Assembly: GCF_004302915.1 (NCBI RefSeq)
Contig: NZ_QQBI01000003.1
Span: 1 to 64,000, forward strand
Direction: 5' to 3'
Length of the DNA stretch: 64,000 nt
From: Komagataeibacter xylinus
GTDB lineage: Bacteria; Pseudomonadota; Alphaproteobacteria; Acetobacterales; Acetobacteraceae
Both the position numbers and the translations under genes were made by a program. A model generated the notes under the pieces. The model ran no database searches. It was given only the letters and a program-made list of their open reading frames with translations, and was not told the origin of the DNA. Shown here piece by piece: positions 39,166 to 48,251 of this stretch. Position 1 is the stretch's first letter; each line of letters starts with the position of its first letter.

Positions 39166-40256
39166 TGCTCTATGACCTGTTCGAGCACCATGCCACGGCC
39201 CATACCTCCGTGCTCAACCTGTTCCGCTACATCACGTTCCGCTCGGGCGCTGCGTGCCTGACCGCACTGGTCATCAGCCTGTGCCTGGGCAACCCGCTGA
39301 TTGCGCAGCTGCGCCGCATCCAGCGCGGCGGCCAGCCCATCCGCAAGCTCGGACCGGAGCGCCACCTGATCGAGAAGGTCGGCACCCCCACCATGGGCGG
39401 CGTACTGATCCTGCTCTCGCTGTTCGGCTCGACCCTGCTGTGGGCGGACCTGACCAACGGCTTCGTATGGGCCGTCATGCTCACCACCGCGGCCTTTGGC
39501 GCGGTGGGCTTTGCCGATGACTACCTCAAGCTCTCACGCCGCAATACCGATGGCGTGTCCAAGCGCATGCGGCTGGGCTGCGAGTTCGGGGCCTCGCTGA
39601 TCGGTGGCATCTGGCTCGAGCACATGATGCCGCCCGACCTTGCCAACCACCTCGCCTTTCCGTTCGTCAAGGACCTGCTGCTGCCGCTGGGCTACGCCTT
39701 TCCGCTATTCGCCATGATCACCATCACCGGCTTTGGCAACGCTGTGAACTTTACCGACGGGCTGGACGGGCTGGCCATCGTGCCGGTCATTGTGGCGGCC
39801 CTGGTGTTCGCGCTGATCTCCTACCTCGTGGGCAACCATGTGTTTGCCGACTACCTGCAACTGCACGCCGTGCCCGGCACGGGCGAGCTTGGGGTGTTCT
39901 GCTCCGCCCTTGTGGGCGCGGGGCTGGGCTTCCTGTGGTTCAACGCGCCGCCTGCCGCCGTGTTCATGGGTGATACCGGCTCGCTCGCCCTTGGTGGCGC
40001 GCTGGGCGCCGTGGCCGTTGCGGTCAAGCATGAGCTGGTGCTGTGCATCGTTGGCGGGCTGTTCGTGGTGGAAACGCTTTCGGTCATCATCCAGGTGTTC
40101 TGGTACAAGCGCACCGGGCGGCGCGTGTTCCTGATGGCGCCGCTGCACCACCATTTCGAGAAAAAGGGCTGGGCGGAATCCAAGATCGTGATCCGCTTCT
40201 GGATCGTGTCCATCGTGCTGGGGCTGTGTGGTCTGGCCACGCTGAAACTGCGGTGA
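39165..40256 (+). CDS. mraY: Phospho-N-acetylmuramoyl-pentapeptide transferase
   Basis: This 363-residue integral membrane enzyme transfers phospho-MurNAc-pentapeptide to undecaprenyl phosphate, forming lipid I. It has ten membrane helices by eye. Signature motifs are GTPTMGGVLIL, FADDYLKLSRRNTDG (the Asp pair at the Mg site), NAVNFTDGLDGLAI, MGDTGSLALGG, and APLHHHFEKKGW near the end. The N-terminus matches the alphaproteobacterial form (MLYDLFEHHA). It overlaps murD by the GTGA tetranucleotide. Confidence 0.97.
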   Translation: MLYDLFEHHATAHTSVLNLFRYITFRSGAACLTALVISLCLGNPLIAQLRRIQRGGQPIRKLGPERHLIEKVGTPTMGGVLILLSLFGSTLLWADLTNGFVWAVMLTTAAFGAVGFADDYLKLSRRNTDGVSKRMRLGCEFGASLIGGIWLEHMMPPDLANHLAFPFVKDLLLPLGYAFPLFAMITITGFGNAVNFTDGLDGLAIVPVIVAALVFALISYLVGNHVFADYLQLHAVPGTGELGVFCSALVGAGLGFLWFNAPPAAVFMGDTGSLALGGALGAVAVAVKHELVLCIVGGLFVVETLSVIIQVFWYKRTGRRVFLMAPLHHHFEKKGWAESKIVIRFWIVSIVLGLCGLATLKLR

Positions 40257-41656
40257 GCGGCACTTTCCCCCCCACCCTGTTCGCGGGCCACCATTATGGC
40301 GTGGCGGGGCTGGGCCGTAACGGCAATGCTGCCGTTGCCGCCCTGCTGGCCATGGGGGCGAGCGTGCAGGCGTGGGATGACCGGCCCGAGGCCCGCGCGG
40401 CCCTTGCCACCCATGAACGGCTGAAGGTCGCCCCCTTTGCCAACATGCTGGGGCTCGCGGCCCTTGTGCTTTCGCCCGGCATTCCGCACCACCTGCCCAG
40501 CCCGCACCCGCTGGCGAGCATGGCGATGGATGCGGGCGTGCCGATCCTGTCCGATGCCGAACTGCTGTTCCGCGCGGTGCGGGCGGCGGGCGGGCGGGCG
40601 CGTTTCGCTGGCATTACCGGCACCAATGGCAAGTCCACCACCACCGTGCTGCTGGCGCACATGCTGGCATGTGGCGGCATTCCGGTAGCGGCTGGTGGCA
40701 ACCTTGGCCCGGCCGCCCTCAGCCTGCCGCTTTTGCCCGATGATGGGGTGTACGTGCTCGAAATGTCATCGTACATGCTCGAGCGGCTGGAACGGCTGCA
40801 TTTCGATGCCGCCTGCCTGCTCAACCTCACCCCCGACCACCTCGACCGCCATGGTGACATGACCGGCTACACGCGGGCCAAGATGCATGTATTCGACCAT
40901 CAGGAGCCGGGCGACCTGGCGGTGCTGGGCGCCACCCTGCCTAATTACGCCAGCCTGAACCGCCAGCTTGCGCCCACCCGCACGACCGTGGCCTGCATCA
41001 GCGGCGCGGACATACCGCAATGCGATTTCTACTGCACGCCGCCACAGGCGCTGTGCGACCGCCACGGCGTGATTGCCGACCTGACCCACGTGCCCGACCT
41101 GCCCGGCACCCATAACCGCGAGAACGCGGCCGCCGCCACCGCCATGGCGCTGCATCTGGGCCTGCCGCGGGCTGCGGTGGAGGGCGCGCTGCGCAGCTTC
41201 AGCGCACTCGACCACCGGCAGAAAACGGTAGGCAGCGTGGAGGGCATCCGCTTCATCAATGACAGCAAGGCCACCAATGCCGATGCCACGGCCCGCGCGC
41301 TGGCCTGCCATGAGCGCATGGTGTGGATTGCAGGCGGCACGGCCAAGGCGGGCGGGATCGAGCCGCTTGCGCCCCTGTTCGGGCGCGTGGCGCTGGCGCT
41401 CCTGATCGGGCGCGACGCGCCGGTGCTGGCCCGGACCCTTGCGCAGTACAAGGTGCCGTGCCGCATTGTCGAAACCCTCGAGCGCGCCGTGCCCGAAGCG
41501 CGCGAGGCCGCCCGCGCGCTGGGCGTGGACGTGGTGATGCTCTCGCCCGCCTGCGCGAGCTTTGACCAGTTCAGCGGTTTTGAAGCCCGTGGCGCGCGGT
41601 TTGCAGCCCTTGTGCAGGCCCTTACGGCCGACCCGGAGGGCACCCGCGCGCAATGA
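40253..41656 (+). CDS. murD: UDP-MurNAc-L-alanine:D-glutamate ligase
   Basis: A 467-residue Mur ligase that adds D-glutamate to UDP-MurNAc-L-Ala. The N-terminal Rossmann part has GVAGLGRNGNAAVAAL, the ATP loop is ITGTNGKSTTTVLL near 122, followed by LEMSSYMLERL, NLTPDHLDRHG, HNRENAAAA and FINDSKATNADAT. The start is GTG 40253 overlapping the mraY stop; no ATG fits before the Rossmann strand, and the much longer frame runs into mraY. It overlaps ftsW by 4 nt. Confidence 0.94.
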   Translation: MSGTFPPTLFAGHHYGVAGLGRNGNAAVAALLAMGASVQAWDDRPEARAALATHERLKVAPFANMLGLAALVLSPGIPHHLPSPHPLASMAMDAGVPILSDAELLFRAVRAAGGRARFAGITGTNGKSTTTVLLAHMLACGGIPVAAGGNLGPAALSLPLLPDDGVYVLEMSSYMLERLERLHFDAACLLNLTPDHLDRHGDMTGYTRAKMHVFDHQEPGDLAVLGATLPNYASLNRQLAPTRTTVACISGADIPQCDFYCTPPQALCDRHGVIADLTHVPDLPGTHNRENAAAATAMALHLGLPRAAVEGALRSFSALDHRQKTVGSVEGIRFINDSKATNADATARALACHERMVWIAGGTAKAGGIEPLAPLFGRVALALLIGRDAPVLARTLAQYKVPCRIVETLERAVPEAREAARALGVDVVMLSPACASFDQFSGFEARGARFAALVQALTADPEGTRAQ

Positions 41657-42819
41657 GCAACCTGTCGCGCATAAACACCTCGCACCTGGCGCGATGGTGG
41701 CGGAGCATCGACCGGGTCACGCTGATCTGCGTGGGTATCCTGATCGGGTTCGGCTATATCCTCATGCTGGCGGCAAGCCCGGCGGTGGCGGTGCGCATTG
41801 GTGCCTCGCGCGACATGTTCATTTTCAAGCAGGTCGTCTTTCTGGTGCTTGCGGCCGTCATCGTATGCGCAACCTCCCTGCTTTCGCTGCGCGGGGTGCG
41901 GCTGATGGGGTGGATCGGCTTCGCACTTGCACTTGGCGCCACCTTCATGACCCTTGTGCATGGCATCGAGATCAAGGGCGCGCGGCGGTGGATCGCGCTG
42001 CCCATGATGTCGGTCCAGCCCTCCGAATTCCTCAAGCCTTTCTTTGCCGTGGTCACCGCCTGGCTGCTGACCGAGCGCAGGACGCGACCGTATCTGCCCG
42101 GCCTGCTGGTGGCGCTGGGGCTGTTCGCGCTCGTGCTGCTGCTGCTCAAGTCTCAGCCTGATATCGGCATGCTGAGCGTGATCACCACCGTGTTCCTGGC
42201 GCAACTCTTTGTCGATGGGCTGAGCCTGTTCCTGGTCGGCGCGGGCGTGGCCAGCATGGTGGCGGCGTTCATTGGCGCGTATATGGTGTTTCCGCACGTG
42301 CGCTCGCGCGTGGAGCGGTTTTTGCACCCTGCCGTGGGTGACCATTACCAGATCGATACCGCGCTGCGCGCCTTTGGCAATGGCGGCCTTTTGGGGCGCG
42401 GGCCGGGCGAAGGCCGGGTGAAGGACCTGCTGCCCGATGCGCATGCCGATTTCGTGTTCGCGGTGGCGGGCGAGGAATTCGGCATGCTGGTATGCCTGTT
42501 CATTATTGGCGTGTTCGCCACCATCGTCATCCGCACGCTGCTCAAGCTGCTGCGCGAGAACGATCCCTTCATTGCGGTGGCAACGGCGGGGCTGGTGACG
42601 GGCTTCGGGCTGCAGGCCTTTGTCAACATGGGCTCGACGCTGCACCTCATCCCGACCAAGGGCATGACGCTGCCGTTCATTTCCTATGGCGGTTCATCGG
42701 CCATGTCGGTGGCGCTGACCATCGGGCTGGTGCTGGCGCTGACCCGCAACCGGCCCAACGAGACCCGCTTCGGGCAGTTTACGCCAGCCCCTACCCCCGC
42801 ACCGAGAGGATCGTCATGA
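41653..42819 (+). CDS. ftsW: Peptidoglycan glycosyltransferase FtsW
   Basis: A 388-residue SEDS-family polytopic protein that polymerises septal glycan strands from lipid II together with FtsI. It has about ten helices. Family motifs are GARRWIALPMMSVQPSEFLK (with the essential Lys/Glu region), SQPDIGML, the large periplasmic loop GRGPGEGRVKDLLPDAHADF, and the C-terminal IPTKGMTLPFISYGGSS. Gene position between murD and murG supports FtsW rather than RodA. It overlaps both neighbours by 4 nt. Confidence 0.96.
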   Translation: MSNLSRINTSHLARWWRSIDRVTLICVGILIGFGYILMLAASPAVAVRIGASRDMFIFKQVVFLVLAAVIVCATSLLSLRGVRLMGWIGFALALGATFMTLVHGIEIKGARRWIALPMMSVQPSEFLKPFFAVVTAWLLTERRTRPYLPGLLVALGLFALVLLLLKSQPDIGMLSVITTVFLAQLFVDGLSLFLVGAGVASMVAAFIGAYMVFPHVRSRVERFLHPAVGDHYQIDTALRAFGNGGLLGRGPGEGRVKDLLPDAHADFVFAVAGEEFGMLVCLFIIGVFATIVIRTLLKLLRENDPFIAVATAGLVTGFGLQAFVNMGSTLHLIPTKGMTLPFISYGGSSAMSVALTIGLVLALTRNRPNETRFGQFTPAPTPAPRGSS

Positions 42820-43931
42820 CCCAACACTGCATTGCCATCGCAGCCGGGGGCACCGGCGGCCACTTCTTCCCTGCCGAGGCGCTGGCCTGCGAGCTGGTGC
42901 GCCGGGGGCATGACATCATGCTCATGACCGACCAGCGCGCGGGCGGGCGCAACAGTGGCGTCTTTGCAGGCCGCCAGCAGTTCGTCCTGCCGGGCGCTGG
43001 CATTGCCGGACGCGGCCTGATGCGGGCCAGCCGGGCGGCGCTGGCGCTGGCGCGGGGCACGGTGCAGGCACGCGGTATTATTGGCCGCATCTGTCCTGCC
43101 GCCATCATCGGCTTTGGCGGCTACCCTTCCGTGCCGCCGCTGCTTGGCGGCTGGCTGCTGGGCAAAAGCCGCCGCCCGCTTCTGTTCATTCATGAAGGCA
43201 ATGCGGTGCTGGGCAAGGCCAATGGCTTCCTGGCCCCGCGCATGGATGGCATTGCCACCTCCTTCCCCACCGTGGCGGGCGTGCCCGCGGGCGTGCCCAC
43301 AACGCTCACCGGCATGCCAGTGCGGCCTGGCATCGCGGCACTGGGCGGGGAAGGCTATGAACCCTCCAACGGCGTGCTCAACCTTTTGGTGTGGGGCGGC
43401 TCGCTCGGCGCGCGCGTGTTCAGCGACGTGGTGCCCGAAGCCCTCGCCGCCCTGCCGCCCGCGCTGCGCGCGCGGCTGCAGGTGACCCAGCAGGCCCGCG
43501 CGGAGGATGTGGCGCGCGTGCAGGCAGCCTATAAAACGGCGGGCATTCCCGCCACCATCGCCCCCTTCCTTGATGACGTGCCCGGCCTGCTGCGCGCAGC
43601 ACATCTGGTGATTGGCCGCGCGGGTGGCTCATCGGTGGCGGAACTGGCGGTGGCGGGCCGCCCTGCCCTGCTGGTGCCACTGCCCATTGCCGCGCGTGAT
43701 GAACAGGGCGCCAACGCGCAGGCGCTGGTTGATGCGGGGGCTGCGTGGATGATCCGCCAGCCTGATTTTACCGCCCCGGCACTCACGCAGCGCCTGACCA
43801 CCCTGCTGGCTGACCGCGACCTGCTGGCCCGCACGGCGCAGGCCGCAAGCCGCCTTGGCCGCCCTGATGCCGCCCGCCTTCTGGCCGATATGATAGAAGC
43901 CCGCTTGCCTGACACGCCCCGCACCGCTTAA
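42816..43931 (+). CDS. murG: UDP-GlcNAc:lipid I GlcNAc transferase MurG
   Basis: A 371-residue peripheral membrane GT-B glycosyltransferase (family 28) that makes lipid II. The N-terminal glycine loop AAGGTGGHFFPAEALA, the second loop GFGGYPSVPPL, the His-containing FIHEGNAVLGKAN and the donor-binding IGRAGGSSVAEL followed by GRPALLVPLP are present. The start is ATG 42816 with GAGAGGA upstream, overlapping the ftsW stop by 4 nt; a longer frame lies inside ftsW. murC follows after 33 bp. Confidence 0.96.
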   Translation: MTQHCIAIAAGGTGGHFFPAEALACELVRRGHDIMLMTDQRAGGRNSGVFAGRQQFVLPGAGIAGRGLMRASRAALALARGTVQARGIIGRICPAAIIGFGGYPSVPPLLGGWLLGKSRRPLLFIHEGNAVLGKANGFLAPRMDGIATSFPTVAGVPAGVPTTLTGMPVRPGIAALGGEGYEPSNGVLNLLVWGGSLGARVFSDVVPEALAALPPALRARLQVTQQARAEDVARVQAAYKTAGIPATIAPFLDDVPGLLRAAHLVIGRAGGSSVAELAVAGRPALLVPLPIAARDEQGANAQALVDAGAAWMIRQPDFTAPALTQRLTTLLADRDLLARTAQAASRLGRPDAARLLADMIEARLPDTPRTA

Positions 43932-43964
43932 TTCCCGGCAGCGCGAATACGGAGACCTGAGTAG

Positions 43965-45413
43965 ATGAGAGCCCTGCCCCTTTCGATTGGCACCATTCAT
44001 TTCGTCGGCATTGGCGGAATTGGCATGTCCGGCATTGCCGAAGTGCTGCACATGCTTGGCTATGCGGTGCAGGGCTCCGACATTGCCGAGAGCGCAAATG
44101 TAGCCCGCCTGCGTGCCGCCGGCATTCCTGTCACCATTGGCCACGACGCGGCCAATCTTGGCGGGGCGCAGGTGGTGGTGACCTCCACCGCCGTCAAGCG
44201 CGACAACCCCGAGGTGGTGGCGGCGCGCACGCGGCTGATCCCGGTGGTGCGCCGCGCCGAGATGCTGGCCGAGCTGATGCGCCTGCGCTGGTCGGTGGCT
44301 GTTGGCGGCACGCATGGCAAGACCACCACCACCAGCCTTGTCGCCGCCGTGCTTGAAGCGGCCAAGCTCGACCCCACGGTCATCAATGGCGGCATCATCG
44401 AGGCCTACGGCACCAACACCCGCATGGGCCTGGGCGACTGGATGGTGGTCGAGGCCGATGAGAGCGATGGCTCGTTCCTGCGCCTGCCCTCGGTCATTAC
44501 GGTCGTGACCAACATGGACCCCGAGCACCTCGACCACTGGGGCACGGAAGAGGCGATGCAGGCGGCGTATGACCAGTTTGTCTCGAACATTCCGTTCTAT
44601 GGCTTTGCCGTGCTGTGCATCGACCACCCTGCCGTGCAGCAGATGATCCCGCGCCTGTCCGACCACCGCATCATCACCTATGGCTTCTCGCCGCAGGCGG
44701 ATGTGCGTGCCGAGAAGGTGATTACCGACAAGCTCGGCGCCACCTTCGAGGTCGTGATCACCAACCGCAACCGCAACCGCTCGCGCCGGGCGGGGCCGTT
44801 CCGCCTGCCCATGCTGGGCCACCATAACGTGCAGAACGCGCTGGCGGCGATTGCGGTGGGCACCGAGATGGAAATCGACGATGCCACCATCCGCTCGGCC
44901 TTTGCCGCCTTCCGTGGCGTCAAGCGCCGTTTCACCCGCACGGGCGAGACCGGGGGCATCACCATCATCGATGATTACGGCCACCACCCCGTCGAGATCG
45001 CCGCCGTGCTGAAAGCGGCACGGCAGGCCGGGGCGGGCAACGTGATCGCGGTGATGCAGCCGCACCGTTATTCACGCCTCAAGAGCCTGTTCAACGAGTT
45101 CTGCACCTGCATGAACGATGCGGGCACGGTCATCATTGCCGATGTGTATGCCGCCGGCGAGCAGCCGATCGAGGGCATCGACCGCGATGCGCTGGTCGAG
45201 GGCCTGCGCGAGCGCGGGCACCGCTCTGTCGTGCCGCTGCCCGGGCCGGAGCACCTGGCGGAAATGATCAACGCCATCGCCCGCCCCGGTGACTTCGTGG
45301 TGTGCCTTGGCGCAGGCAGCATCACCAACTGGGCGCAGGCGCTGCCCGCCCAGCTTGCGGAACTGCAGGGCATTGCCCATGCCCCCGCCCAGAAGGCGGA
45401 TGCCAGTTCATGA
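43965..45413 (+). CDS. murC: UDP-N-acetylmuramate:L-alanine ligase
   Basis: A 482-residue Mur ligase that adds L-alanine to UDP-MurNAc, the first stem-peptide step. It has [18 protein letters not shown] (N-terminal Rossmann), [16 protein letters not shown] near 113 (ATP loop), [33 protein letters not shown] and [11 protein letters not shown]. It begins 33 bp after murG with a GGAGACC ribosome site, one of the few dcw genes here not overlapping its predecessor. It overlaps murB by 4 nt. Confidence 0.97.
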   Translation: MRALPLSIGTIHFVGIGGIGMSGIAEVLHMLGYAVQGSDIAESANVARLRAAGIPVTIGHDAANLGGAQVVVTSTAVKRDNPEVVAARTRLIPVVRRAEMLAELMRLRWSVAVGGTHGKTTTTSLVAAVLEAAKLDPTVINGGIIEAYGTNTRMGLGDWMVVEADESDGSFLRLPSVITVVTNMDPEHLDHWGTEEAMQAAYDQFVSNIPFYGFAVLCIDHPAVQQMIPRLSDHRIITYGFSPQADVRAEKVITDKLGATFEVVITNRNRNRSRRAGPFRLPMLGHHNVQNALAAIAVGTEMEIDDATIRSAFAAFRGVKRRFTRTGETGGITIIDDYGHHPVEIAAVLKAARQAGAGNVIAVMQPHRYSRLKSLFNEFCTCMNDAGTVIIADVYAAGEQPIEGIDRDALVEGLRERGHRSVVPLPGPEHLAEMINAIARPGDFVVCLGAGSITNWAQALPAQLAELQGIAHAPAQKADASS

Positions 45414-46381
45414 CCGCCACGCCCGCCACCGCCCTGCCGCAATGGGCGCAGGTCCTGGACACGGAGGGCTTTCGCCCCCGTGGCCGCCTGACTCCGCAGG
45501 CCGCCCTTGGCCCGCGCACGTGGTTCCGCGTGGGGGGGGCTGCCGAGCTTCTGTTCCAGCCCGCCAGCGCCGAGGACCTGGCGCAGGTGCTCAAGCACCT
45601 GCCGCTCGAGGTTCCGGTGCTGGCGCTGGGCGCGTGTTCGAACGTGATCGTGCGCGATGGCGGGATTGACGGGCTGGTCATTCGCCTCGCCCGTGGTTTT
45701 TCAACCATCCGGCGCGATGGCGACGGGCTGATCGTGGGGGCCGCCTGCCTGGACATGACCGTGGCCGAGCACGCGGCCGAAGCTGGCCTGGCGGGGCTTG
45801 AATTCCTGGCGGGCATTCCCGGCTCGATCGGTGGGGCCGTGGCCATGAACGCAGGCGCTTACGGCTCGGACATGGCCACCGTGCTGGACTGGGTGGAAAT
45901 TGTAACCCGCGATGGCGGGCTGCTGCGCCTGCCCGCCGCCTCGCTTGACTTTGGCTACCGCCATGCCTCCCTGCCGCCGCAGGCCGTGGTGGTGCGCGCG
46001 CGCCTCAATGCGCAGGAGGCGCCGCCTGCGGTCATCCGCCAGCGCATTGACGAGATCCGCGCGGCCCGCGAGGGCGCCCAGCCGGTGCGCGCACGCACGG
46101 GGGGCTCCACCTTCCGCAACCCTGCCCCTGACGAATCGGAGCGCAAGGCGTGGGAACTGATCGACGCCGCAGGCTGCCGCGGGCTTGTGGTGGGTGGTGC
46201 CCAGATCAGCGAGAAGCACTGCAACTTCATGCTCAACACCGGCACCGCTACCGCAGCCGACCTTGAACGGCTTGGCGATGTCGTGCGCCAGCGCGTGCAT
46301 GACCATACGGCGGTCACACTGCGGTGGGAAATCAGGCGCATCGGGCGCCCCGCCCCCCAACGCACGGGAGAAGACACATGA
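45410..46381 (+). CDS. murB: UDP-N-acetylenolpyruvoylglucosamine reductase
   Basis: A 323-residue FAD enzyme that reduces UDP-GlcNAc-enolpyruvate to UDP-MurNAc with NADPH. It has [31 protein letters not shown] (FAD-binding), [20 protein letters not shown], the catalytic Ser region [10 protein letters not shown] and [15 protein letters not shown]. The length and loop pattern fit type II MurB of alphaproteobacteria. The start overlaps the murC stop; the longer open frame is out-of-register murC sequence. Confidence 0.95.
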   Translation: MTATPATALPQWAQVLDTEGFRPRGRLTPQAALGPRTWFRVGGAAELLFQPASAEDLAQVLKHLPLEVPVLALGACSNVIVRDGGIDGLVIRLARGFSTIRRDGDGLIVGAACLDMTVAEHAAEAGLAGLEFLAGIPGSIGGAVAMNAGAYGSDMATVLDWVEIVTRDGGLLRLPAASLDFGYRHASLPPQAVVVRARLNAQEAPPAVIRQRIDEIRAAREGAQPVRARTGGSTFRNPAPDESERKAWELIDAAGCRGLVVGGAQISEKHCNFMLNTGTATAADLERLGDVVRQRVHDHTAVTLRWEIRRIGRPAPQRTGEDT

Positions 46382-47319
46382 AACGCCGCCGCATCTGCGT
46401 GCTGACGGGCGGTCTCTCCGCCGAGCGCGAAGTCAGCCTTGATAGCGGGCGCAACGTGGCTGACGCGCTGCGCAGTCTTGGCCACGACGTGCACAGCATC
46501 GACCCCGGGCCCGACCTGCTGGCCCTGGTGGGCGACCTGCAGGCAAGCAGGCCCGACGCCGTGTTCAACGCCTTGCATGGCCGCTTTGGCGAGGACGGGT
46601 CGATCCAGGGCATACTCGACTGGATGGGCATCCCCTACACCCATTCCGGCGTGCGGGCCTCGGCCACCGCCATGGACAAGGAGGCCGCCCGCGCCGTGTT
46701 CGCGGCAGCCGGCCTGCCCATCGCCACCGGGCTGTGCCTCACGCCCGCCGCACTCGAACCCGCCGACCCGCTGCCGGCACCCTATGTGGTCAAGCCGCTC
46801 AATGAGGGGTCATCGGTAGGCGTGGAGATCATCCGCGCGGGCAGCAACCGCCGCGCCGCGGTGGCACAAGGCTGGACATTCGGCACGCACATGCTGGTGG
46901 AGGAATACATTCCCGGCCGCGAACTGACCGTGGGCGTGCTGCATGACCGCGCCCTGACCGTGACCGACATCACCCCCACCGGCAGTGGCCCCGCCTTCTA
47001 TGACTACCAGGCCAAATACGCTGCTGGCGGCTCGTGCCACGAACTGCCCGCGCGCATCCACCCCGAAGCCTTTGCGCAGGCGCGCGACCTCGCCCTTGCC
47101 GCCCACCGCGCGCTGGGCTGCCGGGGGGCAAGCCGCACCGATTTCCGTTATGACGACACGGCAGGCGCCGACCTGCCCGGCCGCCTCGTGATCCTCGAGA
47201 CCAACACCCAGCCGGGCATGACCCCCACATCGCTGCTGCCCGAGCAGGCCGCCGCCTGCGGCATGGACTACGCCACGCTGTGCCAGTGGATGATCGACCA
47301 GGCGACCTGCCGTACATGA
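46378..47319 (+). CDS. ddl: D-alanine--D-alanine ligase
   Basis: A 313-residue ATP-grasp ligase that makes D-Ala-D-Ala for MurF. It shows VLTGGLSAEREVSLDSGRNV, NALHGRFGEDGSIQGIL, SGVRASATAMDK, KPLNEGSSVGVEI and the C-terminal ILETNTQPGMTPTSLLPEQA with Mg ligands. The start is ATG 46378 with GGGAGAAG upstream, overlapping the murB stop by 4 nt. Overlap with ftsQ continues the chain. Confidence 0.96.
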   Translation: MKRRRICVLTGGLSAEREVSLDSGRNVADALRSLGHDVHSIDPGPDLLALVGDLQASRPDAVFNALHGRFGEDGSIQGILDWMGIPYTHSGVRASATAMDKEAARAVFAAAGLPIATGLCLTPAALEPADPLPAPYVVKPLNEGSSVGVEIIRAGSNRRAAVAQGWTFGTHMLVEEYIPGRELTVGVLHDRALTVTDITPTGSGPAFYDYQAKYAAGGSCHELPARIHPEAFAQARDLALAAHRALGCRGASRTDFRYDDTAGADLPGRLVILETNTQPGMTPTSLLPEQAAACGMDYATLCQWMIDQATCRT

Positions 47320-48251
47320 GGCGACCGACCGACAGCGGCGACCGCCCTTCGAGGCTGTCGATCTTCCTGCGCCGCCAGAAACGCCTGATCCGCCCGGCCC
47401 TGCTGGTCCTGGCGCTGGCGGGGCTGGTGGCCGGTGGCGTCACGGCGCTGCGCCATGTCGGCTCGGACCCGCGCTTTGCCGCACTGAGGGGGCGGATCAT
47501 CAACATGCTGCCGCTGCGCATTACCGAGATTGACGTGACCGGCTGCGTGCTGACCAGCGAGAGCGCGCTGCAGGAGGCGCTGGGCGTGCGCACGGGCGAT
47601 TTCATTCTCGGCTTTTCGGTCAAGGCGGCGCGCGAGCGTATCGACGCGCTGCCCTTTGTCGATCATTCCGTGGTCGAGCGCCACCTGCCAGGCACCATCG
47701 TCATCCACCTGTTCGAGCGCCAGCCCTTTGCGGTATGGCAGAATCACGGGCATTTCATGCTGATCGACCGGGCGGGCAACCAGGTGCGCGACAAGGGCAT
47801 GACCGGCAAGGATGCCGAGGCCTTCCGCCAGTTGCCGCTCGTGGTCGGACCCGACGCCAATCTTGCCGCCGCCGCCATGATCGATGAACTCACGGCCCAG
47901 CCCGAGGTGAGCAGCCATGTCGTGGCCGCAGCCCGCGTGGGCCAGCGCCGGTGGAACCTGACGTTGCGCAACGGCACGACCATCCTGCTGCCCGAAGGGC
48001 AGGAAGCGGCAGCACTCAAGCGCCTTGCACAAATGCAGGAAACCATAAAAATACTTGACCGGCCCGTTATCGCCATAGACATGCGCCTGCCAGACCGCCT
48101 GATCATCCGTGAGAACCCCGTGACGCCGAATGACAACAGCAATGGACCCGACCAGGGCGACGGCCCGCCACAGGCAGCCCCCACGAGCGAGCAGGCCCCC
48201 ATGCGGCCATGGCTTTCCCCCGATAACGGCCTGAGACGGAGGCGGGCATGA
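47316..48251 (+). CDS. ftsQ: Cell division protein FtsQ
   Basis: A 311-residue bitopic protein that links FtsB-FtsL to the divisome. A basic N-terminus (SIFLRRQKRLIRPAL) precedes one membrane helix (about 26-44). The periplasmic POTRA domain begins RITEIDVTGCVLTSESALQE, followed by the beta domain with LPGTIVIHLFERQPFAVWQ. The last 45 residues are Pro/Gln/Asn-rich and probably disordered. Position between ddl and ftsA confirms the call. It overlaps both by 4 nt. Confidence 0.94.
   Translation: MRRPTDSGDRPSRLSIFLRRQKRLIRPALLVLALAGLVAGGVTALRHVGSDPRFAALRGRIINMLPLRITEIDVTGCVLTSESALQEALGVRTGDFILGFSVKAARERIDALPFVDHSVVERHLPGTIVIHLFERQPFAVWQNHGHFMLIDRAGNQVRDKGMTGKDAEAFRQLPLVVGPDANLAAAAMIDELTAQPEVSSHVVAAARVGQRRWNLTLRNGTTILLPEGQEAAALKRLAQMQETIKILDRPVIAIDMRLPDRLIIRENPVTPNDNSNGPDQGDGPPQAAPTSEQAPMRPWLSPDNGLRRRRA

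Noticed and set aside
40043-40252. Upstream extension of murD into mraY
   Set aside because: It would overlap mraY by about 210 bp out of frame; the GTG at 40253 coincides with the mraY stop and the Rossmann start.
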